Source: Tahibacter aquaticus (GTDB lineage Bacteria > Pseudomonadota > Gammaproteobacteria > Xanthomonadales > Rhodanobacteraceae). From it: a stretch of DNA of 64,000 nt. Shown here piece after piece: positions 36,273 through 50,709 of this stretch. Under the pieces are notes generated by a model. That model had not been told where the DNA came from. It saw only the letters and a program-made list of their open reading frames with translations, and searched no databases. The DNA lies in contig NZ_SNZH01000005.1 in the NCBI RefSeq assembly GCF_004363655.1, positions 186,750 through 250,749 on the forward strand, given 5' to 3'. Each line of letters starts with the position of its first letter. Positions within the stretch are counted from its first letter, which is position 1. Both the position numbers and the translations under genes were made by a program.

Positions 36273-36762
36273 TCTCGAACGCCTGCAGCGCCTGCTGTTG
36301 CAGACCGGCGCCGCCAGTGTCTATCTGCTTGGCGACGTACTGCACGGGCGCGAGCACGGCACAGCCTGGCGCGAGGCCTGGCTGGACTGGCGCGCGCGTC
36401 ATGCCACGCTGCGTATCGTCGCGCTGACCGGCAATCACGACCGCTGGCTGGCCCGTGCCGAGCTGGCGATCGAGCTTGCCGGCGCACAGCTGGTGCAGCC
36501 ACCGCTGCTGCTCAGTCACACTCCCTTGCCGGAGCGCACCGGCGTGGTCTGCGGCCATCTGCATCCGGTGGTTAAGCTGCCGGGCCTGCCGCGCCGCTGG
36601 CCGGCCTTCGTGATCGGCGCGCGGCAATTGCTGCTGCCGGCATTTTCCCAGTTCACCGGCGGCCTGGAATGGGCTGTCGACGGCGCGGAACAGCTGATTG
36701 TCTGCAATGGCGAGCAGTTGATCGCCCTGCCGCCAGGCAACAGCGCCGGGCGGCAAGGCTGA
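36073..36762 (+). CDS. pdeM: PdeM-type ligase-associated metallophosphoesterase
   Basis: 229 residues. Calcineurin-like motifs are complete: LLLADLHLGKG, YLLGDVLHG, ALTGNHDRW, LLSHTPLP and VVCGHLHP, covering the Asp, His and Asn metal ligands. The family is the fourth member of the ligase/exonuclease/helicase repair set, probably an endonuclease or phosphodiesterase on DNA. GTG 36073 is the only start before the conserved ADRAVYWP stretch and overlaps the helicase frame by 200 bases, far more than the 1-4 base overlaps elsewhere in the operon. It closes the module; about 335 bases of non-coding DNA follow. Confidence 0.9.
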   Translation: MPPPAWNAAIAEELAIDFNGEPLHLLADRAVYWPRRNSLLLADLHLGKGDRFREAGLALPSGGSRLDLERLQRLLLQTGAASVYLLGDVLHGREHGTAWREAWLDWRARHATLRIVALTGNHDRWLARAELAIELAGAQLVQPPLLLSHTPLPERTGVVCGHLHPVVKLPGLPRRWPAFVIGARQLLLPAFSQFTGGLEWAVDGAEQLIVCNGEQLIALPPGNSAGRQG

Positions 36763-37097
36763 AGCCGGCATACCCCTGCATCTTTAATTGTTTTTGCAAT
36801 TTGTCGGTGTTGCCGAGGGCGTCTTTGTCGCCGCCCGGCCGCACGGGCCAGGCCGGCCCGTCCCTGCCGGCACCGGGCTGGCAACCCGCGCCGCCGGGCC
36901 AGGCCGTAGGCGCCCGCGCCTGCTACCTGAGTGCGCTGAAATAATTTCACCTTTTTCGCGCGCCGCAACAATCGGTGACTCCGCTACCATCGCCATCGGA
37001 ATACGCCCACGCCTTGGCCAGCCTGTCGCGGCAATGGCGCGCGTACGCCGCCCTGCGCTTCCGGCGCCGCGGCCGCACTGCAGAGGTGGACTACCGC
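36763..37097. other. 335-base region between pdeM and the hybrid kinase
   Basis: No supported gene. AT-rich patches occur at 36780-36805 and 36942-36960, with GC-rich dyads between. A GTG at 36975 is in frame with the kinase and would extend it by 41 residues, but GAGGTGG at 37083-37089 fits ATG 37098 better. The kinase promoter presumably lies near 36940-36965. Confidence 0.5.
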
Positions 37098-40756
<3,659 letters not shown>

Positions 40757-40757
<1 letters not shown>

Positions 40758-41590
40758 TGTCGCGCCCCGAGGTCGAGGAAGTCGAACTGGAATTGTTCGT
40801 GCGCGCGCTCAAGCTGCGCCATGGCTACGATTTCGGTGAGTACGCACGCGCCTCGCTGCGCCGCCGCGTCAACGCCCTGGTGCAAGCGCAGGGCCACGGT
40901 TCCATCGGCGAGCTGACCGCGCGCCTGCTGCGCGACGATGCCCTGCTGCCCGTCGTCATCGCCGGCCTGTCGGTGCCGGTCTCGGAAATGTTCCGCGATC
41001 CGGCCGTCTTCCGCCGGCTGCGCGACGAGGTATTGCCGCTGCTGGCCTCGTACCCGCAGATCAATATCTGGCAGGCCGGCTGCGCCTTCGGCCAGGAAGT
41101 CTATTCCCTGGCCATACTGCTGGAAGAAGCCGGCCTGTACGACCGCAGCCAGATCTACGCCACCGACTTCTCCGACGCCGCCATCGCCCGGGCACAGGAA
41201 GGCATCTTCCCTGCGCGCGAGGCGCGCCTGTATTCGGAAAACTACCTCGCCGCCGGCGGCCAGCATTCCCTCGCCGACTATTACCACGCGCGTTACGAAC
41301 TCATCACCATCGACGAGCGGCTCAAGCGCAATGTCACTTTCGCCAACCACAACCTGGTCTGCGACGGCGTGTTCTGCGAGGCGCACCTGATCCTTTGCCG
41401 CAATGTGCTGATCTATTTCACCGACCCGCTGCAGAACCACGTGCTGGAACTGTTCCGCGACAGCCTGGTGCGCAGCGGCTTTCTCTGCCTGGGTACGCGG
41501 GAAAACATCGCCTTCGCCCGCGCCGGCCGCGACTTCCGTGCCGTCGACGCGCGCCTGCGCATCTTCCAGCGGGAACAGCAGCGCGCATGA
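40757..41590 (+). CDS. CheR-type protein-glutamate methyltransferase
   Basis: 277 residues from ATG 40757 (TGATG with the kinase stop; ATG 40742 is in frame too). An N-terminal helical domain (YDFGEYARASLRRRV) precedes a SAM-binding Rossmann domain: AGCAFGQEVYSLAILLEEAG, IYATDFSDAAIARAQEGIF and LILCRNVLIYF, all standard CheR motifs. It methylates glutamates with S-adenosylmethionine. No chemoreceptor gene lies nearby, so the target may be the coiled coil of the upstream kinase, as proposed for other kinase-CheR-CheB clusters. No TPR extension is seen. Confidence 0.9.
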
Positions 41591-42165
41591 GGGCAGCGGC
41601 CGACCTGGTCGTACTGGGCTGTTCCGCGGGCGGCCTGCGCGCGCTGCATGTGCTGCTGTCGGGCCTCGCGGCGAATTTTCCCCTGCCGCTGGCTGCGGTC
41701 TGCCACACCGGTTCCGAAGACGTCAGCCTGCTGTGCGAACTGCTGGCCCGCTCCAGCACGCTGCCGGTGCAGGAAGCCAGCGAGCGCTGCGCGCCAAAAC
41801 CTGGACAAATATATATTGCGCCATCTGGCTATCATCTGTTGCTCGGTGTCGACGGCCGCTTCGCCCTGTCCGTCGACGCCCGTGTCGGCTATGCGCGGCC
41901 ATCGATCGACGTGCTGTTCCAGTCCGCCGCCGAGGCGTGCCGCGGACGCCTGATCGGCGTCGTCATGACGGGCGCCAACAGCGACGGCGCCGAAGGACTG
42001 CAGCAGATCCGCCGCCGCGGCGGCGTGGGTATCGTGCAGCGGCCCGACGATGCAGAAGCCTCGGCGATGCCGTCCGCAGCACTGGAACTGGCCGGCGCCG
42101 ACCATTGCCTGCCGCTGGAGCAGATCGCGGGCTTGCTCAACCGGCTTTGCGGGGTAGTGCGCTGA
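41587..42165 (+). CDS. Stand-alone CheB-type methylesterase domain
   Basis: 192 residues, coupled to cheR by an ATGA overlap. It has only the catalytic domain: Ser in LGCSAGGLRAL (near residue 12), His in AVCHTGSED and Asp133 in MTGANSDGAEG, the CheB triad, plus PSGYHLLL and PSIDVLFQSAA. The receiver domain that normally controls CheB is absent, so control may come from the receivers of the hybrid kinase. It should remove methyl groups added by CheR. The His context departs from the usual QHxP motif. Confidence 0.88.
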   Translation: MRAAADLVVLGCSAGGLRALHVLLSGLAANFPLPLAAVCHTGSEDVSLLCELLARSSTLPVQEASERCAPKPGQIYIAPSGYHLLLGVDGRFALSVDARVGYARPSIDVLFQSAAEACRGRLIGVVMTGANSDGAEGLQQIRRRGGVGIVQRPDDAEASAMPSAALELAGADHCLPLEQIAGLLNRLCGVVR

Positions 42166-42172
42166 GGCCCGC

Positions 42173-42200
42173 GGCGCAATTCACTGCGCTTATCGCGCCC
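42173..42200. repeat. Short dyad repeat, copy 1 (second copy at 57899-57925)
   Basis: The segment beginning GGCGCAATTCACTGCGCT matches a second at 57899-57925 (GGTGCAATTCGCTGCGCT) over about 25 bases. GGCGCAAT near its left end and ATCGCGCC near its right end are an imperfect inverted pair. It lies between convergent genes, where it could serve as a two-way terminator. Similar elements are common between genes in proteobacteria. Confidence 0.5.
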
Positions 42201-42248
42201 CACGACGCAGACCGCGGCAGGCAGTCGCCGATCGAATCGGTGCCGGTG

Positions 42249-42482
42249 CTAGTGCAGGCGCACGCCGTAGCAATGCCACAGGCAGACTTCGCCCGCATCG
42301 TCGACAACGCTGATATCGGTACTGATGCCCGACTCCAGCCAGCAGCTTTCGGCCAGGTCGAGTACGTGGTCGATCGCCTCCGAACAGGTGGTGTGCAAGG
42401 CCAGCAGCAGATCGCCGCTGACGATGGACCAGGCGCCGTCGGCGCTCTGCGGACAGACGAGATAACTGAGATGAGAATGCAT
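42249..42482 (-). CDS. Small conserved-looking hypothetical protein (77 residues)
   Basis: Starts MHSHLSYLVCPQSADG at ATG 42482, preceded by GGAAACGG; a longer reading from a TTG at 42587 is less likely. The alternation WSIVSGDLLLAL, CSEAIDHVLDLAES and ISVVDDAGEVCLWHCYG suggests a compact alpha/beta fold like DUF2188-type small proteins, without certainty. No membrane segment. It is the last in a row of minus-strand small genes (42249-43419) that look stress-related. Confidence 0.55.
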   Translation of the reverse strand: MHSHLSYLVCPQSADGAWSIVSGDLLLALHTTCSEAIDHVLDLAESCWLESGISTDISVVDDAGEVCLWHCYGVRLH

Positions 42483-42643
42483 GGGACCGTTTCCGTTGCT
42501 TTGCGAGCGAACGGTCCGCAGCAGTTTGCATGCCACCGCGCTGGCGCGTTCAGCCGGCGGCGTAGGGATTGCTCTTGATTTATTCAATTACACAAATGCT
42601 GTGCTCGCAACAGACACCTCGGCCACGAACACAGCAGACAGCG

Positions 42644-42877
42644 CTATTCCAGAGGCTTCAGCCCGGGCACGGGTGGCGAATCCACCGGCGCGGGATCGGT
42701 CGGCCGCGACGGCTTGCGCGGGTCCAGTGGATCGTTGCTGTTGCCGCCGTCGCCGAGGCCGTCGTCGGGCGGCGGCGTGCTATGCGCCTGCGGCGCATAG
42801 GCCTGGCTGACCAGGGCAGTGGCCAGCACGTCGATGGCACCGCCGGCAAGCCCTGCCTGCTGCTGCGCCGCGCTCAT
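42644..42877 (-). CDS. Small Pro/Asp-rich hypothetical protein coupled to DUF3309 gene
   Basis: 77 residues. The ATG at 42877 overlaps the DUF3309 stop by 4 bases (ATGA), strong support for translation. Residues 1-30 are Ala/Gln-rich and weakly hydrophobic; the rest is Pro, Asp and Gly-rich (PPPDDGLGDGG, PLDPRKPSRPTDP) and probably disordered. I do not recognise a family. Confidence 0.55.
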   Translation of the reverse strand: MSAAQQQAGLAGGAIDVLATALVSQAYAPQAHSTPPPDDGLGDGGNSNDPLDPRKPSRPTDPAPVDSPPVPGLKPLE

Positions 42878-43032
42878 AGGTATCCGCCGAACAGCAGTAC
42901 CGCAACGATGACTACGGCAACCAGCAGGCCACCACCCGGCGCATAGCCCCAGCTGCGGCTATGCGGCCAGGTCGGCAAGGCACCGATCAGCAGCAGCACC
43001 AGGATAATCAGCAAAATCATTGACAGGCTCAT
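42874..43032 (-). CDS. DUF3309 small membrane protein
   Basis: 52 residues. MSLSMILLIILVLLLIGALP, then TWPHSRSWGYAPGGGL and a second hydrophobic helix: the hallmark of DUF3309, a family of tiny two-helix membrane proteins often found with general stress genes. AAGGAGAG precedes the ATG by about 5 bases. Function unknown. It overlaps the next small gene by 4 bases and lies 30 bases after the EF-hand gene, so all three are probably one transcript. Confidence 0.85.
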   Translation of the reverse strand: MSLSMILLIILVLLLIGALPTWPHSRSWGYAPGGGLLVAVVIVAVLLFGGYL

Positions 43033-43062
43033 GGTTCTCTCTCCTTGGGTAAGTTGACCGCT

Positions 43063-43419
43063 TCAATGCTTGTCGTGGCGTCCGGCCCAGTGCGCATTCC
43101 ATTCGTCGCGCGAAATCGTGCCGTCGCCATCGCGATCGATCTTGCTGAACTCCAGTCCCACCGCTTCGTCGGCACCAAGCTCGCTCTTGCTCAGTTTTCC
43201 GTTCTTGTCGGCGTCGAGCTGATCGAACGAGGCAAACGATGAATCGCGCTTGTCCGCAGCAACAGGTTGCACGGGCTGGCGCGGAGGCGGCGTGCGCTGT
43301 TCGGGCTCCTGCTCGGCGCGGGCGCTGTCGACGGGCTGTGGCTTCTGCTCGCTGGCCTGGGCCGCGGCGGCCAGGCCCAGCAGTGCAATGGCAACAATGT
43401 TCGATACGCGGCGTTTCAT
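43063..43419 (-). CDS. Exported EF-hand calcium-binding protein
   Basis: 118 residues from ATG 43419 (MKRRVSNIVAIALLGLAAA), a signal peptide ending near AQA/SE; a longer frame upstream lacks a leader. A Pro/Gln/Glu-rich linker is followed by two EF-hand loops: DADKNGKLSKSE and DRDGDGTISRDE, both with the canonical Asp/Asn/Gly/Glu ligand spacing. A periplasmic calcium-binding or sensor protein is likely. It heads the minus-strand small-gene cluster and is divergent from the SDR gene. Confidence 0.85.
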   Translation of the reverse strand: MKRRVSNIVAIALLGLAAAAQASEQKPQPVDSARAEQEPEQRTPPPRQPVQPVAADKRDSSFASFDQLDADKNGKLSKSELGADEAVGLEFSKIDRDGDGTISRDEWNAHWAGRHDKH

Positions 43420-43739
43420 GGCGGCTCCGGGCAGATTCGCAGTCAAGCTTGCTAGTCCTGCAACGCAGGAAGCGTGCCTGCGCCAGTGAAGCCGATGTAT
43501 GCATCGACCCGTGACGCCGTATCTCGCGCGGCTTAACGATACTTTTCTTTTTTTCCACTCTGGCAGAGTCTGCCAGCCCTCGCACAGGCGCCGGCTGCGC
43601 CGCGCAAGCTGCACGAAAGTCTGTACACGAGTCGCGCATTTTGCAGATCAAGCGGTGGCTTTTGTCGCCTTTGCGCAGCCATCGCACTGGCATCGCTCTT
43701 GCGTCTGCCAGTCTGCACATACCGTGAGGAGGACAAGCA
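43420..43739. promoter_or_regulatory. Divergent region between EF-hand and SDR genes with inverted repeat
   Basis: No gene seen. CTGGCAGAGTCTGCCAG (43560-43576) is a perfect 17-base inverted repeat next to a T-rich stretch (43542-43555). On neither strand does it read as a terminator, so it may be a binding site for a regulator shared by both gene sets. GAGGAGG just before 43740 is the ribosome binding site of the SDR gene. Confidence 0.4.
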
Positions 43740-44750
43740 ATGCCCCGCAAGAAAGCGCCGACCGCAACCGCCGCTGCCGCAACAGTCGAACGCCAGCGCC
43801 GTATCCAGCAGGCGGTGGACGGCAAGGAGCAGAAGTCCGCCAGCCCCGGCGCCAAGCGCAAGGAAAAACCTATTGGCGCGATGCAGGCCGGCCCGCGCGA
43901 ACAACCGCAGAACCCGCTGCCGCAGCAACACCTGAAGAAGCCCGGCAACGAATTCGAACTTGACCCGCTGCCGCGCTTTCTCGCCCCGCACTATGTCGGC
44001 AGCGGCAAACTCGAAGACATGGTCGCCATCGTCACGGGCGGCGATTCGGGCATAGGCTGCGCCGTCGCCGTGTTGTTCGCCCGCGAAGGCGCCGATGTCG
44101 CCGTATTGCACCTGGACGAGCCTGAAGACGCCGAAGTCACGCGTAAGAACATCGAAGCCGAAGGCCGGCGCTGCCTGGTCATTGCCGGCGATGTGCGCGA
44201 TGTGGAGTTCTGCCGCAGCGCCGTCGCGCGCACCGTGCAGGAATTCGGCCGCCTCGACGTGCTGGTGAACAATGCAGCGTTCCAGCAGCATTGTTCCCGC
44301 CTGGAAGACCTCAGCGAACTGCATCTGCAGGAAACCCTGCAAACCAATATCGCCGGCTACTTCCATATGGCCCGCGCCGCGCTGCCGCACCTGGGCGAAG
44401 GCGCCTGCATCATCAATACGGGCTCGGAGACCGGCCTGTTCGGCAGCAAGGAACTGCTCGACTACTCCGCCACCAAGGGCGCCATCCATGCCTTCACCCT
44501 GGCCCTGGCGAGCAACCTGCAGTCCCGTGGCATCCGCGTCAACGCCGTGGCTCCCGGGCCGGTGTGGACGCCGCTGAACCCGGCCGACCGCAACGGCGAA
44601 GACGTGGCCAACTTCGGCAAGGACAGCGCCATGGGCAGGCCGGCGCAGCCGGAAGAGCTGTCGCCGGCCTATGTCTTCCTCGCCTCGCCGGTCTGCTCCA
44701 GCTATATCAGCGGCGCCATCCTGCCGGTGATGGGTGGGCCGCGCGGCTAG
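43740..44750 (+). CDS. Short-chain dehydrogenase/reductase with basic N-terminal extension
   Basis: 336 residues. The first ~95 residues are Lys/Arg/Gln-rich with no fold evident. The SDR domain follows: cofactor motif VTGGDSGIG, NNAAFQ, catalytic Ser region NTGSETG and YSATKGA with catalytic Tyr and Lys, then APGPVWTPLNP. It matches the YghA/YhdF group of NAD(P)-dependent oxidoreductases, often in stress regulons. The start has GAGGAGG ahead. A lysine-rich small protein gene follows after 44 bases. Substrate unknown. Confidence 0.88.
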   Translation: MPRKKAPTATAAAATVERQRRIQQAVDGKEQKSASPGAKRKEKPIGAMQAGPREQPQNPLPQQHLKKPGNEFELDPLPRFLAPHYVGSGKLEDMVAIVTGGDSGIGCAVAVLFAREGADVAVLHLDEPEDAEVTRKNIEAEGRRCLVIAGDVRDVEFCRSAVARTVQEFGRLDVLVNNAAFQQHCSRLEDLSELHLQETLQTNIAGYFHMARAALPHLGEGACIINTGSETGLFGSKELLDYSATKGAIHAFTLALASNLQSRGIRVNAVAPGPVWTPLNPADRNGEDVANFGKDSAMGRPAQPEELSPAYVFLASPVCSSYISGAILPVMGGPRG

Positions 44751-44794
44751 CCTGATTTTGTTTATACATTTTGTATTTATGAAAGGAGAGGCTC

Positions 44795-45187
44795 ATGCCC
44801 CGCGGCGACAAATCCGCCTACAACGGCAAACAGAAACGCCAGGCCGAACATATCGAGCAAAGCTACGAAGAGCGCGGCATACCCAAGGAAGAAGCCGAAC
44901 GCCGCGCCTGGGCGACGGTGAACAAGCAGGACGGCGGTGCCAAGCCCGGCCCCAAGGCCAAGCATCCGGCGCGCAAGAAGGTTGCGACGAAAAAGACCAC
45001 GGCAAAGAAGGCTGCGACAAGGAAGACGGTGGCGAAGACGGCTACGACGAAAAAAGCCGCCGCAAAGAAATCCACCGCGCGCAAGACCACGGCGACGGAA
45101 AGTGCAGGCAAGAGGCCGGCGGCCAGGAAAGCAGCCTCCCGTAAATCCGCTACCGAGAAAACGCCGCGCAAGACCGCAAAACGCTGA
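44795..45187 (+). CDS. Lysine-rich protein of the 'plasmid stabilisation' type with histone H1-like tail
   Basis: 130 residues. The N-terminal ~50 residues (MPRGDKSAYNGKQKRQAEHI, then EERGIPKEEAERRAWATVNK) match a small family loosely annotated as plasmid stabilisation proteins, though no toxin-antitoxin partner is present. Residues 50-130 are Lys/Ala/Thr repeats of KKxxAKK type, like histone H1 tails, and likely bind DNA. GAAAGGAGAG precedes the ATG and an AT-rich patch at 44755-44780 may be its promoter. Probably a nucleoid or stress protein. Confidence 0.78.
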   Translation: MPRGDKSAYNGKQKRQAEHIEQSYEERGIPKEEAERRAWATVNKQDGGAKPGPKAKHPARKKVATKKTTAKKAATRKTVAKTATTKKAAAKKSTARKTTATESAGKRPAARKAASRKSATEKTPRKTAKR

Positions 45188-45463
45188 GCAGCGGGGCCGC
45201 GGGCGAGCATATTGCCCGCCCCGGGCAGCCAGACGGCAAAAAAGCGAGCTGCCACACCCAAAATCTGCCCTGGCGCACAGCAGCGTATTGCCTAGTCGTC
45301 ACACTCCCCCCCGCGCAACCGACGCCAAGGATATGGCCGGGCGCAACACGGCCCGGCTACACAGGGCGGCGTCCCGGGGCTGTAATGGCAGGCCGAGGCC
45401 AGGCAAAATGAGATGTGCGTCACAGTTTCCGCCTGATCGCTGCCCAGGACCTTCGCTTTGTCC

Positions 45464-46162
45464 ATGCCTGCCGACTACCTCGCCGACTACCGCCTGCTGG
45501 GCCTGCAGCCGGGCTGCGACCTTCCCACCCTGGAAAAGACCTGGCGACGCCGCCTGGCCGAACTGCATCCGGACCGCGCCGGGCCGGCCGGCGCCGATGC
45601 CTTGCACAGCGCGAACGTCGCATTTCGCCGCCTGCGCGCGTTCGAGCGCCAGCACGGCCGCCTGCCGCTGACAAGCGCCGTCGTGGACGCTGGCGGCCCG
45701 CCGGCGCCACGTTCCAGCGCAACGCGCCAGCGGCGCGCCGGTGCACTGGCACTGGCCTGCCTCGGCGTCATCGTCGCGGCATTTGGAATTTTGTACATCA
45801 ATATAAAAAGAACGGAGTCGCCTGCCGCCGAGGCGCCGCTGCCGGCCGTCGCAGCCACTGCATTACCAGCACCAGCACCAGCACCAGCACCAGCTGCAGC
45901 AGGCAAAGCCATCGCAGCAAAGCCCGCAAGCACCAGATCCACAGCAATCAAGCCCGCCACCAGCAGGCCCGCCAGACAGCTGAAACTGGGCGACAGCCGC
46001 GACAACGTCGCCGCGCTGCTTGGCGCACCACCGCTGCGCAACCGCGACCGCTGGGACTACGGCCCCTCGCATGTACGCTTCGCCCGCGGCCGCGTCGTCG
46101 ACTGGTACAGCTCGCCGCGGCAGCCGTTGCCGGTCACCGGCGAGCGGCCGGCCACACGCTGA
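45464..46162 (+). CDS. Membrane-anchored J-domain protein with C-terminal SmpA-like motif
   Basis: 232 residues from ATG 45464; a TTG two codons earlier is less likely. Residues 1-60 form a J-domain (YRLLGLQPGC, HPD in AELHPDRAG), one transmembrane helix lies at ~90-110 (ALACLGVIVAAFGILYI), then an Ala/Pro linker made by a hexanucleotide repeat, and a C-terminal unit LKLGDSRDNVAALLGAPP to WDYGPSHVRFARGRVVDW resembling SmpA/OmlA-type folds. It probably recruits DnaK to the inner face of the membrane, with the tail periplasmic. Function inferred. Confidence 0.72.
   Translation: MPADYLADYRLLGLQPGCDLPTLEKTWRRRLAELHPDRAGPAGADALHSANVAFRRLRAFERQHGRLPLTSAVVDAGGPPAPRSSATRQRRAGALALACLGVIVAAFGILYINIKRTESPAAEAPLPAVAATALPAPAPAPAPAAAGKAIAAKPASTRSTAIKPATSRPARQLKLGDSRDNVAALLGAPPLRNRDRWDYGPSHVRFARGRVVDWYSSPRQPLPVTGERPATR
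45865..45894 (+). repeat. Five-copy ACCAGC hexanucleotide repeat
   Basis: Perfect ACCAGC units at 45865, 45871, 45877, 45883 and 45889, encoding alternating Pro-Ala in the linker of the J-domain protein. Slippage would change linker length but not frame. Confidence 0.95.
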
Positions 46163-46251
46163 TTCCGCCGCTTGCCGCCCGCATGCGCGCCGAATGGCAA
46201 CAGCCCGCCGCCGCACAGTAGACTTCGTCGCTTTCAACGGAGTGAGCGTTC

Positions 46252-47544
46252 ATGAGTGCAGCGGTCCCGGGCAGCCTCGATGCAGTCCATATCGGCATCA
46301 TCGGCCTGGGCTACGTCGGCCTGCCGCTCGCGGTGGAATTCGGCCGCCAGCTGCCAACGCTGGGTTTCGACACCAACCGCGCCCGCATCGCCGAACTCGC
46401 CGCTGGCCGCGATCACACGCTTGAAGTCGATGCTAACGAACTCGCCAGTGCCGTACACCTGCGCTGCAGCGGGGAACTGGACAGCCTGCGCGACTGCAAT
46501 GTCTATATCGTCACCGTGCCCACGCCTATCGATGCGTTCAAAAGACCCGACTTTGCCCCGCTGCTCAACGCCAGCCGCAGCGTAGGCCTTACGCTGGCAC
46601 GCGGCGACGTGGTGATTTTCGAATCCACGGTCTATCCCGGCGCCACCGAGGAAGTGTGCATTCCGGTGATCGAGCGCGAGTCCGGGCTTACCTACAATGT
46701 GGATTTTTTCGCCGGCTACAGCCCCGAACGCATCAACCCGGGCGACAAGGCCCACCGCCTGCCCGATATTGTCAAGGTGACGTCGGGCTCCACGCCGGCC
46801 GCGGCCGATTTTGTCGATGCGCTGTACCGGCGCATCATCCGTGCCGGCACGCACAAGGCCTCCAGCATCCGCGTGGCCGAGGCGGCCAAGGTGATCGAGA
46901 ACACCCAGCGCGACCTCAATATCGCGCTGATCAACGAACTGGCGCAGATCTTCAGCCGCCTCGGCATCGACACCCTGGAAGTGCTCGAAGCCGCCGGCAC
47001 CAAATGGAATTTCCTGCCGTTCCGGCCCGGGTTGGTCGGCGGCCATTGCATCGGCGTCGACCCGTACTACCTCACGCACAAGGCGCAGGAGATCGGCTAT
47101 CACCCGGACGTGATCCTGGCCGGCCGCCGCATCAACGACGGCATGGGGGCCCATGTCGCCCAGCGCGTGGTGCGGCTGATGACACGCCATCGCATCCACG
47201 TCGTCGATGCGCGCGTGCTGGTGCTGGGGCTCACCTTCAAGGAAAACTGCCCCGACCTGCGCAACACCCGCGTCGTCGACGTGATCGACGAACTGCGCGG
47301 CTTCGGCATGCAGGTCGACGTGTACGACCCCTGGGGCGATGCACAGCAGGCGCGCGAGGAATACGCCATCGAGCTGCTGCCCGCACTGCCGCAGGGCCGC
47401 TACGACGCCATCGTGCTGGCCGTCGCACATCGCGAGTTCGCCCAGCTCGGTGCCGCCGCGCTGCGTGCCGCCGGCAAGCCCGACGCTGTGCTGTTCGACG
47501 TCAAGAACCTGTTCCCGCGCGACCAAGTCGATGAAAGGCTGTAG
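46252..47544 (+). CDS. UDP-N-acetylhexosamine dehydrogenase (TviB/WbpA/WbpO-like)
   Basis: 430 residues. [18 protein letters not shown] is the NAD-binding motif; [22 protein letters not shown], the catalytic Cys in [13 protein letters not shown] and [14 protein letters not shown] define the UDP-glucose/GDP-mannose dehydrogenase superfamily. The ERINPGD and [12 protein letters not shown] forms match the TviB/WbpO branch that oxidises UDP-GlcNAc or UDP-GalNAc to the uronic acid. With the epimerase and glmS downstream it should feed surface polysaccharide synthesis. No glycosyltransferase or Wzx/Wzy genes are in the window. Confidence 0.88.
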   Translation: MSAAVPGSLDAVHIGIIGLGYVGLPLAVEFGRQLPTLGFDTNRARIAELAAGRDHTLEVDANELASAVHLRCSGELDSLRDCNVYIVTVPTPIDAFKRPDFAPLLNASRSVGLTLARGDVVIFESTVYPGATEEVCIPVIERESGLTYNVDFFAGYSPERINPGDKAHRLPDIVKVTSGSTPAAADFVDALYRRIIRAGTHKASSIRVAEAAKVIENTQRDLNIALINELAQIFSRLGIDTLEVLEAAGTKWNFLPFRPGLVGGHCIGVDPYYLTHKAQEIGYHPDVILAGRRINDGMGAHVAQRVVRLMTRHRIHVVDARVLVLGLTFKENCPDLRNTRVVDVIDELRGFGMQVDVYDPWGDAQQAREEYAIELLPALPQGRYDAIVLAVAHREFAQLGAAALRAAGKPDAVLFDVKNLFPRDQVDERL

Positions 47545-47622
47545 CGCGCCGCCGCCACGGTTGGCGGATGGGCCGCGGCACACGCGGTTTTATTGCATTT
47601 CCTCTCTTTCCGGTCTTCGACT

Positions 47623-48630
47623 ATGCGCATCCTGATCACCGGAGCCGCCGGCTTCATCGGCTCCAGCCTCGCCCATCGCCTGCTCGACCGCGGCGACGAC
47701 GTGCTGGGCTACGACAACCTCAACGACTATTACGACGTGCGCCTCAAACAGGCGCGGCTGGACCATCTGCTCGCGCGCGAAGGTTTCCAGTTCGTCAAAG
47801 GCAGCCTGGAAGACCGCAACGCGCTGGAAGCGGCCTTCGACGATTTCGCGCCCGAGCGCGTGGTCAACCTGGCGGCCCAGGCCGGCGTGCGCTATTCGCT
47901 GGAAAACCCGCGCGCCTATATCGACGCCAATATCGTCGGCTTTCTCAACGTTCTCGAAGCCTGTCGCCATCGCCGCATCGAGCATCTGGTCTACGCCTCG
48001 TCCAGCTCGGTCTACGGCGCCAATCGCAAGCTGCCGTTCGCCGTCGAGGACAGTGTCGACCATCCGCTCAGCCTGTATGCCGCGAGCAAGAAATCCAACG
48101 AGCTGATGGCGCATACCTACAGCCACCTGTTCCAACTGCCGACGACAGGCCTGCGCTTCTTCACCGTCTACGGTCCCTGGGGCCGGCCGGACATGGCCTT
48201 GTTCCTGTTCACCCGCAAGATCCTCGCCGGCGAGCCCATCGACGTGTTCAATTTCGGCAAGCACACGCGCGATTTCACCTATATCGACGATATTGTCGAA
48301 GGCGTCATCCGCACGCTGGACCGTGTACCCGCCGGCGATCCCGACTTCGATCCGCTCAAGCCGACGCCGGCAAGCAGCCTGGCACCCTACCGCGTCTACA
48401 ACATCGGCAACGACAGGCCGGTCGAGCTGTCGCGCTATATCGAACTGATCGAACAGGCGCTGGGCCGCACGGCGCAGAAGAACCTGCTGCCGCTGCAGCC
48501 CGGCGACGTGCCCGACACGGCCGCCGACGTCAGCGCGCTGATGCGCGATACCGGCTACAGCCCGGCGACACCGGTCGAAGTCGGCGTAGGCCGCTTCGTG
48601 CAGTGGTATCGCGAGTTCTACGCGGTCTGA
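47623..48630 (+). CDS. UDP-uronate 4-epimerase-like NAD-dependent epimerase
   Basis: 335 residues from ATG 47623 ([17 protein letters not shown]); upstream in-frame starts lack support. Extended SDR features: GxxGxxG at the N-terminus, ASSSSVYG and the YAASKKSNE catalytic Tyr/Lys. The segments [16 protein letters not shown] and [17 protein letters not shown] are typical of UDP-glucuronate 4-epimerases (CapI/GAE). It probably interconverts UDP-GlcA/GalA or the N-acetyl forms made by the neighbouring dehydrogenase. The 78-base spacing supports a shared transcript. Confidence 0.87.
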   Translation: MRILITGAAGFIGSSLAHRLLDRGDDVLGYDNLNDYYDVRLKQARLDHLLAREGFQFVKGSLEDRNALEAAFDDFAPERVVNLAAQAGVRYSLENPRAYIDANIVGFLNVLEACRHRRIEHLVYASSSSVYGANRKLPFAVEDSVDHPLSLYAASKKSNELMAHTYSHLFQLPTTGLRFFTVYGPWGRPDMALFLFTRKILAGEPIDVFNFGKHTRDFTYIDDIVEGVIRTLDRVPAGDPDFDPLKPTPASSLAPYRVYNIGNDRPVELSRYIELIEQALGRTAQKNLLPLQPGDVPDTAADVSALMRDTGYSPATPVEVGVGRFVQWYREFYAV

Positions 48631-48873
48631 CCCGCTGTCCGCCGTCGCACTGGCAGGGAAGGCGCGATCTGACGCATATTCTGCGGTTTGGCCAGCGGCC
48701 TGGCGGCGATCTGCGGCCAGGCCCCGCCTACCGTACGCGGCCAGGCAGCAGACCTGACGAGTCCCATCGCCCGCGCGGCGCCACAACCCGGCCCGCCGCG
48801 TGCCCGCAAACGCACCGCCTGCTGCCCTGAAACACCGCTGCAATACCAAGACCTTTGTTTTCCGGAGTCGAAC

Positions 48874-50700
<1,827 letters not shown>

Positions 50701-50709
<9 letters not shown>

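Noticed and set aside
44795-45187. Toxin-antitoxin reading of the 'plasmid stabilisation' protein
   Set aside because: No partner gene and the sequence is a basic, histone-like protein rather than a ParE-type toxin.
45865-45894. Hexanucleotide repeat as a phase-variation switch
   Set aside because: Units of six bases cannot shift the frame, so only linker length could vary.
48631-48873. Possible glmS ribozyme before glmS
   Set aside because: That ribozyme is known from Gram-positive bacteria and its core was not recognised here.
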